NCBI GenBank assembly: GCA_009692685.1
Contig: SHYS01000020.1
Coordinates: 1 to 17,551, forward strand
DNA length: 17,551 nt
Origin: Dehalococcoidia bacterium
GTDB lineage: Bacteria > Chloroflexota > Dehalococcoidia > UBA2979
Direction of reading: 5' to 3'
Shown: in pieces, positions 6,300-12,505 of the stretch
How positions within the stretch are numbered: position 1 is the first letter of the stretch
Layout: each line of letters opens with the position of its first letter
Notes under the pieces: generated by a model
The model's database searches: none
What the model saw: the letters and a program-made list of their open reading frames with translations, nothing else
What the model was told of the DNA's origin: nothing
Translations under genes and position numbers: made by a program

Positions 6300-7187
6300 A
6301 TGCTGCTGCTGCCCCCGGGCGTAGCCAAGGCACTGGGTGTCGCCCACGAGGTGGCCCCGGATGGGCGTGTGTGGTGTCAGGTCTGGCGCCTCGATCCCAC
6401 GTTCCTGATACCAGTGGCGCTGCTGGCGTGGTGGTACCTGCGCGGCCTGCGCGAGTGGCCCGACCGGTCGAGGCCACACCGACGCTGGCGGACAGGAATG
6501 TTCCTTACCGGCGTCGCGCTCCTCGTGCTCGCGCAGGAGTCGCCGCTCGACCGGCTCGCGGCACACCATCTGACGTTCCACATGGTTCAGCACGAGATCG
6601 TGATGATGCTGGCGGTCCCCGCGATCCTGCTGGGTGCGCCCGCCACGCCCGTGCTGCGCGGGATGCCTCACTGGCTGCGCCAAGGCATCGTCCGGCCGAT
6701 CGCCGGGAGCCGCTTCGGTAGCCGCGCCTACCGATGGCTGACGAGCCCGGGAGCCGCTGCCCTCGTCTTCATCGGGACGGTATGGGTGTGGCACCTCGTG
6801 CCCGGGTGGTACGACGCGGCGCTCCGTCAGCCTTCGCTGCACGTGTTCCAGCACGCCTCGTTCGCCTTCGCGGCGACGCTGTTCTGGTGGAACGTGATCG
6901 AGGCGGCCCCCCACCGACCTCGGTTGGAGGCGATGCCTCGGGTGCTCTACCTCGTGGTAGTGGGGGCACTGAAGGACGGAGCAGCGGCGTTCATCGTGTC
7001 CTCCTCGCTGCCGCTGTATCAGGAGTACGGGCACATCGCGCGGATCGTGGACTGGACGACGCTGCGGGATCAGCAGATCGGTGGCCTCGTGATGTGGGTA
7101 CCGGGCACGATCATCATGCTGGGAGCGGCAGGCGCGATCTTCCTCGGGTGGTTCCAGGCCGAGGACACCCCGCCCGGCGAGGACTGA
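6300..7187 (+). CDS. ctaG: CtaG-family cytochrome c oxidase assembly protein, copy 2
   Basis: This 295-residue paralogue of the preceding gene aligns without gaps over about the first 120 residues: DPTFLIPVALLAWWYLRGLR, QESPLDRL, HMVQHEIVMM (94-103), LLGAPATPVLRGMPHWLRQG. The later VFQHASFAFAATLFWWNVI segment and the QIGGLVMWVPG near the end are also shared. It is a polytopic membrane protein in the same assembly family. ATG 6300 lies 2 bases after the first copy's stop and lacks a strong ribosome site, which suggests coupled translation. Unlike copy 1 it carries a cysteine near the N-terminus (C26, RVWCQVW). The stop codon abuts a long hairpin. Different roles for the two copies (different metal sites or oxidases) are possible but unproven. 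Confidence 0.86.
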   Translation: MLLLPPGVAKALGVAHEVAPDGRVWCQVWRLDPTFLIPVALLAWWYLRGLREWPDRSRPHRRWRTGMFLTGVALLVLAQESPLDRLAAHHLTFHMVQHEIVMMLAVPAILLGAPATPVLRGMPHWLRQGIVRPIAGSRFGSRAYRWLTSPGAAALVFIGTVWVWHLVPGWYDAALRQPSLHVFQHASFAFAATLFWWNVIEAAPHRPRLEAMPRVLYLVVVGALKDGAAAFIVSSSLPLYQEYGHIARIVDWTTLRDQQIGGLVMWVPGTIIMLGAAGAIFLGWFQAEDTPPGED

Positions 7188-7268
7188 GCCACCGTTCCGA
7201 GAGAGGCACACACACGAAGGCCCGTCGCGTGACGGGCCTTCGTGTGTGTGCCTCTCGGAACGGTGGCT
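7187..7268. terminator. Very long bidirectional hairpin between convergent ctaG2 and ctaF
   Basis: The left arm at 7187-7226 and right arm at 7231-7268 are reverse complements over 38 bp around a GCGT loop. The only flaw is a 2-base bulge from one extra GA unit on the left. The core GAAGGCCCGTC / GACGGGCCTTC looks like a G+C-rich terminator stem, extended by a CACACACA/TGTGTGTG section and CCACCGTTCCGAGA / TCTCGGAACGGTGG. The stem reaches the last base of the ctaG2 stop and the last two of the ctaF stop, filling the gap. No T-tract follows on either side. Bidirectional termination or mRNA end protection is the likely role. Confidence 0.7.
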
Positions 7269-7632
7269 AGTGCTTGGGGGCGGTCTGCTGGCCCTCGGGG
7301 ATGCCGCCGACGGCGTCCGTGCGGTCGTTCCAGAAGAGCGAGAGCAGGGCAATCATGATGAAGGTCGCCAAGACGATGCCGAAGAGGAACAGTCGCGTAA
7401 GCAGGCGGTTTTCGAACTTCAGGTGCATAAAGATCGCGACGACGATGGCGAACTTCACCGCCGACAGCCCGATCAGCAGAGTGACCATGAGCCCGTGCGG
7501 AAGTAGTGAGGAGTAGGACAGAAAGAGTTCCACAACCGTGATCGCGGTCAGCAGGATGCCGGTCATCACGTACTGACGGATCGTCGACGACGGGTGCTCG
7601 TCGCCGTGGTGCATCTCGTGTTCCATCGCCAT
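7267..7632 (-). CDS. ctaF: Cytochrome c oxidase subunit IV (caa3/CyoD type)
   Basis: This 121-residue membrane protein has three hydrophobic helices: YVMTGILLTAITVVELFLSY, then LMVTLLIGLSAVKFAIVVAIFMHLKF, then a third spanning LFLFGIVLATFIMIALLSLF. This is the standard architecture of bacterial subunit IV (COX4 prokaryotic type). The AIFMHLKFE segment is characteristic. The N-terminus is histidine-rich (MAMEHEMHHGDEH). GGAG six bases before the ATG at 7632 supports this start. It is the last gene of the oxidase operon, 36 bases after subunit III. This subunit stabilises the complex and carries no redox cofactor. Confidence 0.9.
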   Translation of the reverse strand: MAMEHEMHHGDEHPSSTIRQYVMTGILLTAITVVELFLSYSSLLPHGLMVTLLIGLSAVKFAIVVAIFMHLKFENRLLTRLFLFGIVLATFIMIALLSLFWNDRTDAVGGIPEGQQTAPKH

Positions 7633-7668
7633 CGGTATCTCCGATCCTCGAGCCGTGCGGTCCCGGGT

Positions 7669-8262
7669 CTACGGGATGAGGTAGATCAGCGTGAAGATGA
7701 CGATCCAGACGATGTCGACAAAGTGCCAGTACAGCCCCGCAATATCGACGTGCAGGGCGACTTCCTTGCCCAGCCCGTTCCGGCGGCCAGAGGCCACCAG
7801 CAGCGAGGCCAGGTAGAGAACGCCGACGCCGACGTGTGTGCCGTGCAGGCCAGTCAGGACGAAGAACGTCGCGCCGAACTGGTTTGTCGTGAGGTTCAGG
7901 CCCTCGTGACCGAACGTGCGGAACTCGAACACCTGAAACCCGAGGAACATCAGCCCGAGCACGATGGTCGCGAGCAGCATTCCCTTCATCAGGCCGAGCC
8001 GGTTGTGCTGTGCGCCGAACACCGCCAGCACCATGGTGAGACTCGACATCAGCAACACGAACGTCGAAGTCGACGTGAGCGGAATGTCGAGGACGTCATG
8101 CGGGAGCGGACCGGTAATGGAATCGCCCTTGAAGATGAGGTAGGTGGAGATCAGCGAGCCGAAGAAGAGACACTCCGACGCGAGAAAGACCCACATCAAC
8201 ATCTTCCGGTTGTCGATCCCGGTCGTGGTGTGGTGCTGGGGTTCTGCGTGGGCTGCGGCCAT
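7669..8262 (-). CDS. ctaE: Cytochrome c oxidase subunit III (short, five-helix form)
   Basis: The 197-residue protein begins at helix III of mitochondrial-type subunit III, as in many caa3 and quinol oxidases, giving five membrane helices. Family motifs are KMLMWVFLASECLFFGSLI (the glutamate lies in helix III of the full-length family), FGATFFVLTGLHGTHVGVG, and the C-terminal HVDIAGLYWHFVDIVWIVIF. The start at ATG 8262 is supported by GAGGAG upstream; the frame runs open further upstream but overlaps ctaD and is not protein-like there. The gap to ctaD is 38 bases. Subunit III sits in the inner membrane beside subunit I and supports proton uptake. Confidence 0.93.
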   Translation of the reverse strand: MAAAHAEPQHHTTTGIDNRKMLMWVFLASECLFFGSLISTYLIFKGDSITGPLPHDVLDIPLTSTSTFVLLMSSLTMVLAVFGAQHNRLGLMKGMLLATIVLGLMFLGFQVFEFRTFGHEGLNLTTNQFGATFFVLTGLHGTHVGVGVLYLASLLVASGRRNGLGKEVALHVDIAGLYWHFVDIVWIVIFTLIYLIP

Positions 8263-8300
8263 CGTCTGCTCCTCGTGCGTCGCGCTGATAAAGGGCGTCG

Positions 8301-10103
8301 CTACTCCGTGGGCTCCAGGGCCCAGCCCCACAATGCGTAGTAGGAGACGACCACACCGAGCGCCGTAATGGCGAGGCTCGACAGGGCGCCGACGCCGATC
8401 AGGAGAATGCCGATCCCCAACACCAGCGGGAAGTAGGACGGCGGTGGCATGTGGATGTGCAGGTGCGCGGGCTTCTCCGGCGCCACGATGCCGTGGTCGC
8501 GGTTGTACCAGACCGGGTCGCGGTCGCGAACGATCGGCACAACGTCGAAGTTGTGCTCGGGCGGCGGGGACGTCGTGGCCCACTCGAGAGTTGCGCCACC
8601 CCACGGGTCATCGCCAGCGTCAGGCGGCTTGCGGAACGTCTTGAAGACGTTCACGAGGAACAGCGCGACGCCCACCACGATGATGTACACGCCGATCGTC
8701 GCGACAAAGTTCCACGTCTCCCAGCCCAGGCCAGCGTCGTATGTGTAGATACGTCGCGGCATGCCGGCGAGGCCGAGGAAGTGCATGGGGAAGAAGGTGA
8801 GGTTCATGCCGATGAAGATGAACCAGAAGCTGATCTTGCCCAGCGTTTCGTCCAGCAGCCGTCCGGTCATCTTCGGGAACCAATAGTAGAGGCCCGAGAA
8901 GATACCCATAATCGAGCCGCCGAACAGCACGTAGTGGATGTGCGCGACGACGAAGTACGAGTCCTGATGCTGGCCGTCCACCGAAGGCGAAGCGTGCATC
9001 ACGCCGGAGACACCGCCGATGGTGAACAGCGCGACGAAGGCGATCGCGTAGTACGTCGCCACGGTCATCCTGATGTTGCCGCCGTACATGGTGCCGAGCC
9101 AGTTGAACACCTTGATGCCGGTCGGGACGCCGATCGCCATCGTGCTCGCGGAGAAGACGTACTGCGGCACAGTACCGAGGCCCGTGGTGAACATGTGGTG
9201 GCTCCACACGCCGAAGCCGAGGACACCAATGGAGGCACCAGCCATGACGATGGCGGTGTAGCCGAACAGCGGCTTGCGCGACATCACCGGCAGTACCTCG
9301 GACACGATGCCCATCGAGGGCAGAATGAGGACATAGACCTCCGGGTGGCCGAAGACCCAGAACAGGTGCTGCCAGAGGATCGGGTCACCGCCGGTGCCCG
9401 GGGTGAAGAAGTTGGTGCCGAAGTTGCGGTCGAAGTAGAGCTGGACCAAGGCGACGGTGATGACCGGCAGCGACAGGATCAACAGGAAGGCGACCACGAG
9501 GGTCATCCACATGTAGACCGGCAGCCGCATCATCGTCATGCCCGGCGCGCGCATGTTGATAATCGTCACGGCGAAGTTCAGCGAGGACATCAGCGACGCC
9601 AGGCCGGCGATGAAGAGGCCCACGGTGTAGAAGTCCAGGCCCTTGTCCGGGGCGAACTCCTTTTCGGTCAACGGGGCATATGCGAACCAGCCAGCGTTCG
9701 GCGCCTCACCGAAGAAGAACGACGAGGTCAGGATGAGGCCGCCTGCGAGCAGCACCCAGTAGGAAAGGGCGTTGAGGCGGGGGAACGCGACGTCGCGCGC
9801 ACCGATGTGCAGCGGGATGAAGTAGTTAAAGAACGCGGCGCCTATGGGCATGATCGCGAGGAAAATCATCGTCAGGGCATGCATCGTGAACAACTGGTTG
9901 TAGAGGCCGGCGTCCAGCACGGTCCCGTTCGGCACGGCCAATTGCGTGCGGACGAGCGTGGCCTCGATGCCACCGACCAAGAAGAACGTGAAGCCCGTGA
10001 TGAGGTAGAGGGCGCCGATCTTTTTGTGGTCGACCGTAGTCATCCACTTCCAGATCATGCTCTCCTCGCGCGTGTGGCCGAGGGTCCCGACAGCAGTCGC
10101 CAT
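8301..10103 (-). CDS. ctaD: Cytochrome c oxidase subunit I (A-type haem-copper oxidase)
   Basis: The 600-residue catalytic subunit reduces O2 at a haem/CuB centre and pumps protons. Ligands seen are H75 (low-spin haem), H253 with cross-linked Y257 in GHPEVYVL, H302-H303 (CuB), and H388 and H390 in AHIHYVLFGG. Proton-path residues are D104 in ARDVAFPRLN, E255 in GHPEV and K331 in PTGIKVFNW. The glutamate in GHPEV marks the A1 subtype. After the twelve-helix core (to about 490) comes a soluble linker with the histidine-rich stretch AHLHIHMPPP and then two hydrophobic segments, 558-573 and 577-593. GGAGG 7 bases upstream supports ATG 10103. It lies 86 bases after ctaC. Confidence 0.97.
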   Translation of the reverse strand: MATAVGTLGHTREESMIWKWMTTVDHKKIGALYLITGFTFFLVGGIEATLVRTQLAVPNGTVLDAGLYNQLFTMHALTMIFLAIMPIGAAFFNYFIPLHIGARDVAFPRLNALSYWVLLAGGLILTSSFFFGEAPNAGWFAYAPLTEKEFAPDKGLDFYTVGLFIAGLASLMSSLNFAVTIINMRAPGMTMMRLPVYMWMTLVVAFLLILSLPVITVALVQLYFDRNFGTNFFTPGTGGDPILWQHLFWVFGHPEVYVLILPSMGIVSEVLPVMSRKPLFGYTAIVMAGASIGVLGFGVWSHHMFTTGLGTVPQYVFSASTMAIGVPTGIKVFNWLGTMYGGNIRMTVATYYAIAFVALFTIGGVSGVMHASPSVDGQHQDSYFVVAHIHYVLFGGSIMGIFSGLYYWFPKMTGRLLDETLGKISFWFIFIGMNLTFFPMHFLGLAGMPRRIYTYDAGLGWETWNFVATIGVYIIVVGVALFLVNVFKTFRKPPDAGDDPWGGATLEWATTSPPPEHNFDVVPIVRDRDPVWYNRDHGIVAPEKPAHLHIHMPPPSYFPLVLGIGILLIGVGALSSLAITALGVVVSYYALWGWALEPTE

Positions 10104-10152
10104 CTACCGTCCTCCAACCATGTGGCACGCCGTCGGCCGCCAAATGCTCATC

Positions 10153-10164
10153 ACGTGCGCCAGT
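10153..10164. repeat. CACGTGCGCCAG copy 2 (ctaC-ctaD gap)
   Basis: This is the second exact occurrence of the 12-base word found at 5284-5295 ahead of ctaG1. Here it overlaps the left arm of the hairpin at 10155-10172. It lies in the opposite orientation relative to the downstream gene (ctaD, minus strand). Confidence 0.25.
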
Positions 10165-10172
10165 GGGCGCAC
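10155..10172 (-). promoter_or_regulatory. Intercistronic stem-loop between ctaC and ctaD
   Basis: GTGCGCC (10155-10161) and GGCGCAC (10166-10172) pair perfectly as 7 bp around a 4-base loop, 52 bases ahead of the ctaD start and inside the 86-base gap after ctaC. No U-tract follows, so it is more likely an mRNA-stability or partial-attenuation element than a full terminator. A chance hairpin in G+C-rich DNA is possible. Confidence 0.3.
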
Positions 10173-10189
10173 CAGGTGCAGGGCCATCC

Positions 10190-11230
10190 CTATTTCAGGC
10201 TGCCCAGATACGCCGTCAGGTTTTGGATCTGGTCTTCGCTCAGCCCCAGGTTGGGCATCTTCGAACCCGGCTTCACGGCCGGTGGGTTGCTCAGCCACTT
10301 GTGCAGGCCGTCCGGGGTATTCGCGAGCACGCCGGAGGCGATGGTCGTACGCGAGCCGACGTGCGTCAGGTTCGGCCCGAGCTTGCCGACGGCAAACGCG
10401 TTCCCCTGCACTGTGTGACACCCGATACAGCCTGACAGGGTGAACTGCTGCTCGCCGGCTTTCACGATGTCCGTGGAGGGCTTCGCCGCGTCGGCGACCG
10501 TTGCCTTCACCCAGGCGTCGAACTTCACCTCGGTGTCCACGAAGACGCGGAAGCGCATGTTCGCGTGGGAGGCGCCACAGAACTCCGCGCACTGCGCGAG
10601 GTAGGCGTCGTCCTTGGCGGTGTCCGGGGTGAACCACAAGTGGTTCTCGTGGCCCGGCATCATGTCGACCTTGCCGACCAACTGCGGCACCCAGAACGAG
10701 TGAATGACGTCCGCGGACTTCAGCTTGATGCTGACCGCGCGGCCGACCGGTACGTGCAGCTCGTTGGCCGTGGTCACGCCGAGTTCCGGGTACTGGAATT
10801 CGAACCACCACTGGTGGCCGATGGCGACGACCTCGAGGGCACCCTCGGGCGGCGCGGCGGTGGTCTGGGCAATCGCCTTGAACGAAGGCACCATCATCGC
10901 GACCACGAGGAGCACCGGGACGGCCAGCAGGACTACCTCGAGCTTCGAGTTGCCGTGGAACTGCTGGGCGGTGACGCCCTCCTTCTCGCGGAACATCAGC
11001 GTGAAGGCGAGGGTAAGGATGAGGATGAAGACGAACACGATGGCAGCGAGCCAGAAAACGATCTCGTAAACCGTGTGGATGTTGTGCGTGTTATCCGACA
11101 TCGGACGCCAAGTGCTCTGTGGTGTGTCGGCCGAGTCGACGAAAGCGAGGTAACAGAGCCAAGAAATGACGCCGACTACAACACTTGAGAAGGCGATCGC
11201 AATGATCCGACCGGGTCCAGACCTGCCCAC
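10190..11230 (-). CDS. ctaC: Cytochrome c oxidase subunit II with C-terminal cytochrome c domain (caa3 type)
   Basis: This 346-residue subunit accepts electrons into CuA and passes them to subunit I. An N-terminal hydrophobic segment (about 9-29) is followed by two transmembrane helices (about 54-80 and 96-113). The cupredoxin domain has HQWWFEF (139-145) and the CuA ligands H177, C214, E216, C218, H222 and M225 (CAEFCGASHANM). A fused cytochrome c domain follows, with CIGCH (268-272) and a likely haem-ligand Met at 325 in PGSKMPNLG. The fusion defines caa3-type oxidases and makes this a Ccm client. GTG 11230 is chosen for the GGGGGGA just upstream. An in-frame ATG at 11293 would add 21 basic residues and remains possible. 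It is first in the oxidase operon. Confidence 0.93.
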   Translation of the reverse strand: MGRSGPGRIIAIAFSSVVVGVISWLCYLAFVDSADTPQSTWRPMSDNTHNIHTVYEIVFWLAAIVFVFILILTLAFTLMFREKEGVTAQQFHGNSKLEVVLLAVPVLLVVAMMVPSFKAIAQTTAAPPEGALEVVAIGHQWWFEFQYPELGVTTANELHVPVGRAVSIKLKSADVIHSFWVPQLVGKVDMMPGHENHLWFTPDTAKDDAYLAQCAEFCGASHANMRFRVFVDTEVKFDAWVKATVADAAKPSTDIVKAGEQQFTLSGCIGCHTVQGNAFAVGKLGPNLTHVGSRTTIASGVLANTPDGLHKWLSNPPAVKPGSKMPNLGLSEDQIQNLTAYLGSLK

Positions 11231-11234
11231 AGCG

Positions 11235-11241
11235 TCCCCCC
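11235..11241 (-). promoter_or_regulatory. Ribosome-binding-site-like purine run deciding the ctaC start
   Basis: On the minus strand GGGGGGA is followed by CGCT and GTG at 11230. The in-frame alternative ATG at 11293 has no comparable site. The shorter N-terminus puts a hydrophobic segment right after a short basic stretch (GRSGPGR), as expected for a membrane anchor. Confidence 0.4.
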
Positions 11242-11324
11242 GTACCTGTCTCGACCGCACTCTCGCGGCTCCATCACTGCGCGAGGCGCGCATGATGAGC
11301 CCGGGACACCCCCGCAGCCCACCA

Positions 11325-11353
11325 GTGATAGCCGCCCCCCGCTGAAGGGTCAA
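11325..11353 (-). promoter_or_regulatory. Sigma-70-type promoter for the oxidase operon
   Basis: On the minus strand the -35 box TTGACC (11353-11348) is separated by exactly 17 bases from a -10 box TATCAC (11330-11325). That is five of six and four of six consensus bases with optimal spacing. Transcription would begin near 11318, giving a leader of about 88 bases to GTG 11230, or about 25 bases to the alternative ATG at 11293. Confidence 0.55.
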
Positions 11354-11445
11354 GCACGAAGCCCTCGATCGAGCCCCGATCGCGAATCCAGCAGGCTCCC
11401 GGAACGAATCTACGCGCACCCCACGGCACCGACAACCGTCACCTG

Positions 11446-11475
11446 TTGAAGTCATGCCACGCAGAGACCTAGCCT
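11446..11475 (+). promoter_or_regulatory. Possible promoter for the ccm operon
   Basis: TTGAAG (11446-11451) and TAGCCT (11470-11475) are separated by 18 bases. The -10 box ends 10 bases before the ATG at 11486, and no ribosome binding site lies between, as expected for a leaderless transcript. The -10 match is weak. The remainder of the 255-base divergent gap (11231-11485) holds the ctaC promoter and nothing else I can support. Confidence 0.3.
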
Positions 11476-11485
11476 CGTACTCCTG

Positions 11486-12040
11486 ATGCTTCGCCAGCGG
11501 CCCGCCCTCCTCATCACACTCGTCGCGGGCACGGGGATCCTGCTCCTGGTCGTGGCCCTCGGCGTGGCACTCCAGCGAGGCGTGGGCGGCACGGCGACTG
11601 GACGCGAGGACGGCACGCTGACCTCGGCGCCCCCGTTCACGCTCACGCGGTTCGATGGCGAGACGTTCGACTTCGCTCGGGAGAACCAGCAGCCGGTGTT
11701 CGTGTACTTCTGGGCCTCCTGGTGCGTGCCGTGCCAGACCGAGGCGCCGATCATCGAGTCCCTCTGGCGCGAGTACCGCGACCGTGGTTATGTCTTTCTT
11801 GGTGTGAACATGTGGGACCAGCCGGAAGACGCGAGGCAGTTCGTGAGCCAGTACCGCCTCACCTTCCCGGTCGTCGCGGACGAGGCACGTGCCGTGTACG
11901 TTGAGTACGGCGTGCAGGGGCTGCCGACCGCCTTCTTCGTCGCACCAGGCGGTGCCGTGCGCACCAAGTACAGCGGCCCGATGGACGAGCGCACCCTCCG
12001 AGGGCTCTTGGACGAGATCGCGCCGGGCGGGAAGTCGTGA
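11486..12040 (+). CDS. resA: Membrane-anchored thioredoxin-like protein (ResA/CcmG/TlpA family)
   Basis: The 184-residue protein has an N-terminal membrane anchor (about 8-29) and an extracytoplasmic thioredoxin domain. The redox motif is WCVPC with C80 and C83, followed by E86, the buried acid typical of CcmG/ResA/TlpA proteins. The cis-proline is P147 in GLPTAFF. These proteins reduce the CxxCH cysteines of apocytochrome c, directly or through CcmH, before haem attachment. It opens the ccm operon and overlaps ccmE by a TGATG junction, so a role as CcmG is strongly implied. No ribosome binding site precedes the ATG. ResA or CcmG (DsbE) are equally valid names. Confidence 0.88.
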   Translation: MLRQRPALLITLVAGTGILLLVVALGVALQRGVGGTATGREDGTLTSAPPFTLTRFDGETFDFARENQQPVFVYFWASWCVPCQTEAPIIESLWREYRDRGYVFLGVNMWDQPEDARQFVSQYRLTFPVVADEARAVYVEYGVQGLPTAFFVAPGGAVRTKYSGPMDERTLRGLLDEIAPGGKS

Positions 12041-12504
12041 TGCTCACCAGCCGCCGCGCCCGCCTCGTGCTGCTGCTCGTCATCGCCACGGCGGCGATCG
12101 GGCTCCTTGCCTTCAAGGCGGCCTCTTCCTCCGTCTCGTATTACGTCACCCCCGAGGAGTTCGCCCAGCAGATCGGGAAGCAGACCGACGCCCGCTGGCG
12201 TGTCGGCGGGCGCGTGGTGCCCGAGACGATTGTGCAGGACGGCAAGTCGGTTGCCTTCGACATTGCGGGGGAGCACGACGAGCGGATGTCGATCACATAC
12301 ACGGGCGTCGTCCCCAATCTCTTCGGGCCGTACGCGTTCGTGGTGATCGAGGGCAAATCCGACCGCGCAGGGCATCTGGATGCCTCCTCCGTCGTGATCA
12401 AGCACGAGAACGAGTTCATGGCGGGCACTGCGGTCCCCGGCTCGATCTCCTCCGACATCCTGAAGGGGCTGGCGTCGCCCACCCCCGCCCCTGCCGGCCG
12501 GTAG
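12040..12504 (+). CDS. ccmE: Haem chaperone CcmE
   Basis: The 154-residue protein has one N-terminal membrane anchor (about 8-25) and a beta-barrel OB-fold domain. CcmE binds haem covalently on the outer face of the membrane and hands it to CcmF/CcmH. Family landmarks are YYVTPEEF, WRVGGRVVPETI, FDIAGEHDERMSITYTG, VVPNLFGPYAFVVIEG and the haem-binding segment VVIKHENEF. H122 matches the covalent haem histidine. The tyrosine four residues later (HxxxY) is F126. GTG at 12037 is an alternative start one codon earlier; both overlap the resA stop. The C-terminus is a short Pro/Ala tail. The next start lies 1 base after its stop. Confidence 0.9.
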   Translation: MLTSRRARLVLLLVIATAAIGLLAFKAASSSVSYYVTPEEFAQQIGKQTDARWRVGGRVVPETIVQDGKSVAFDIAGEHDERMSITYTGVVPNLFGPYAFVVIEGKSDRAGHLDASSVVIKHENEFMAGTAVPGSISSDILKGLASPTPAPAGR

Positions 12505-12505
12505 C

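Noticed and set aside
8451..10418. 655-codon plus-strand open frame antisense to ctaD
   Set aside because: It is the shadow of a certain subunit I gene, rich in Arg/His/Asp with no domain pattern, and has no ribosome site.
11365..11385. Two CGATCG palindromes in the ctaC-resA gap
   Set aside because: Hexamer palindromes of this composition are frequent here, including in coding regions, and no longer symmetry surrounds them.
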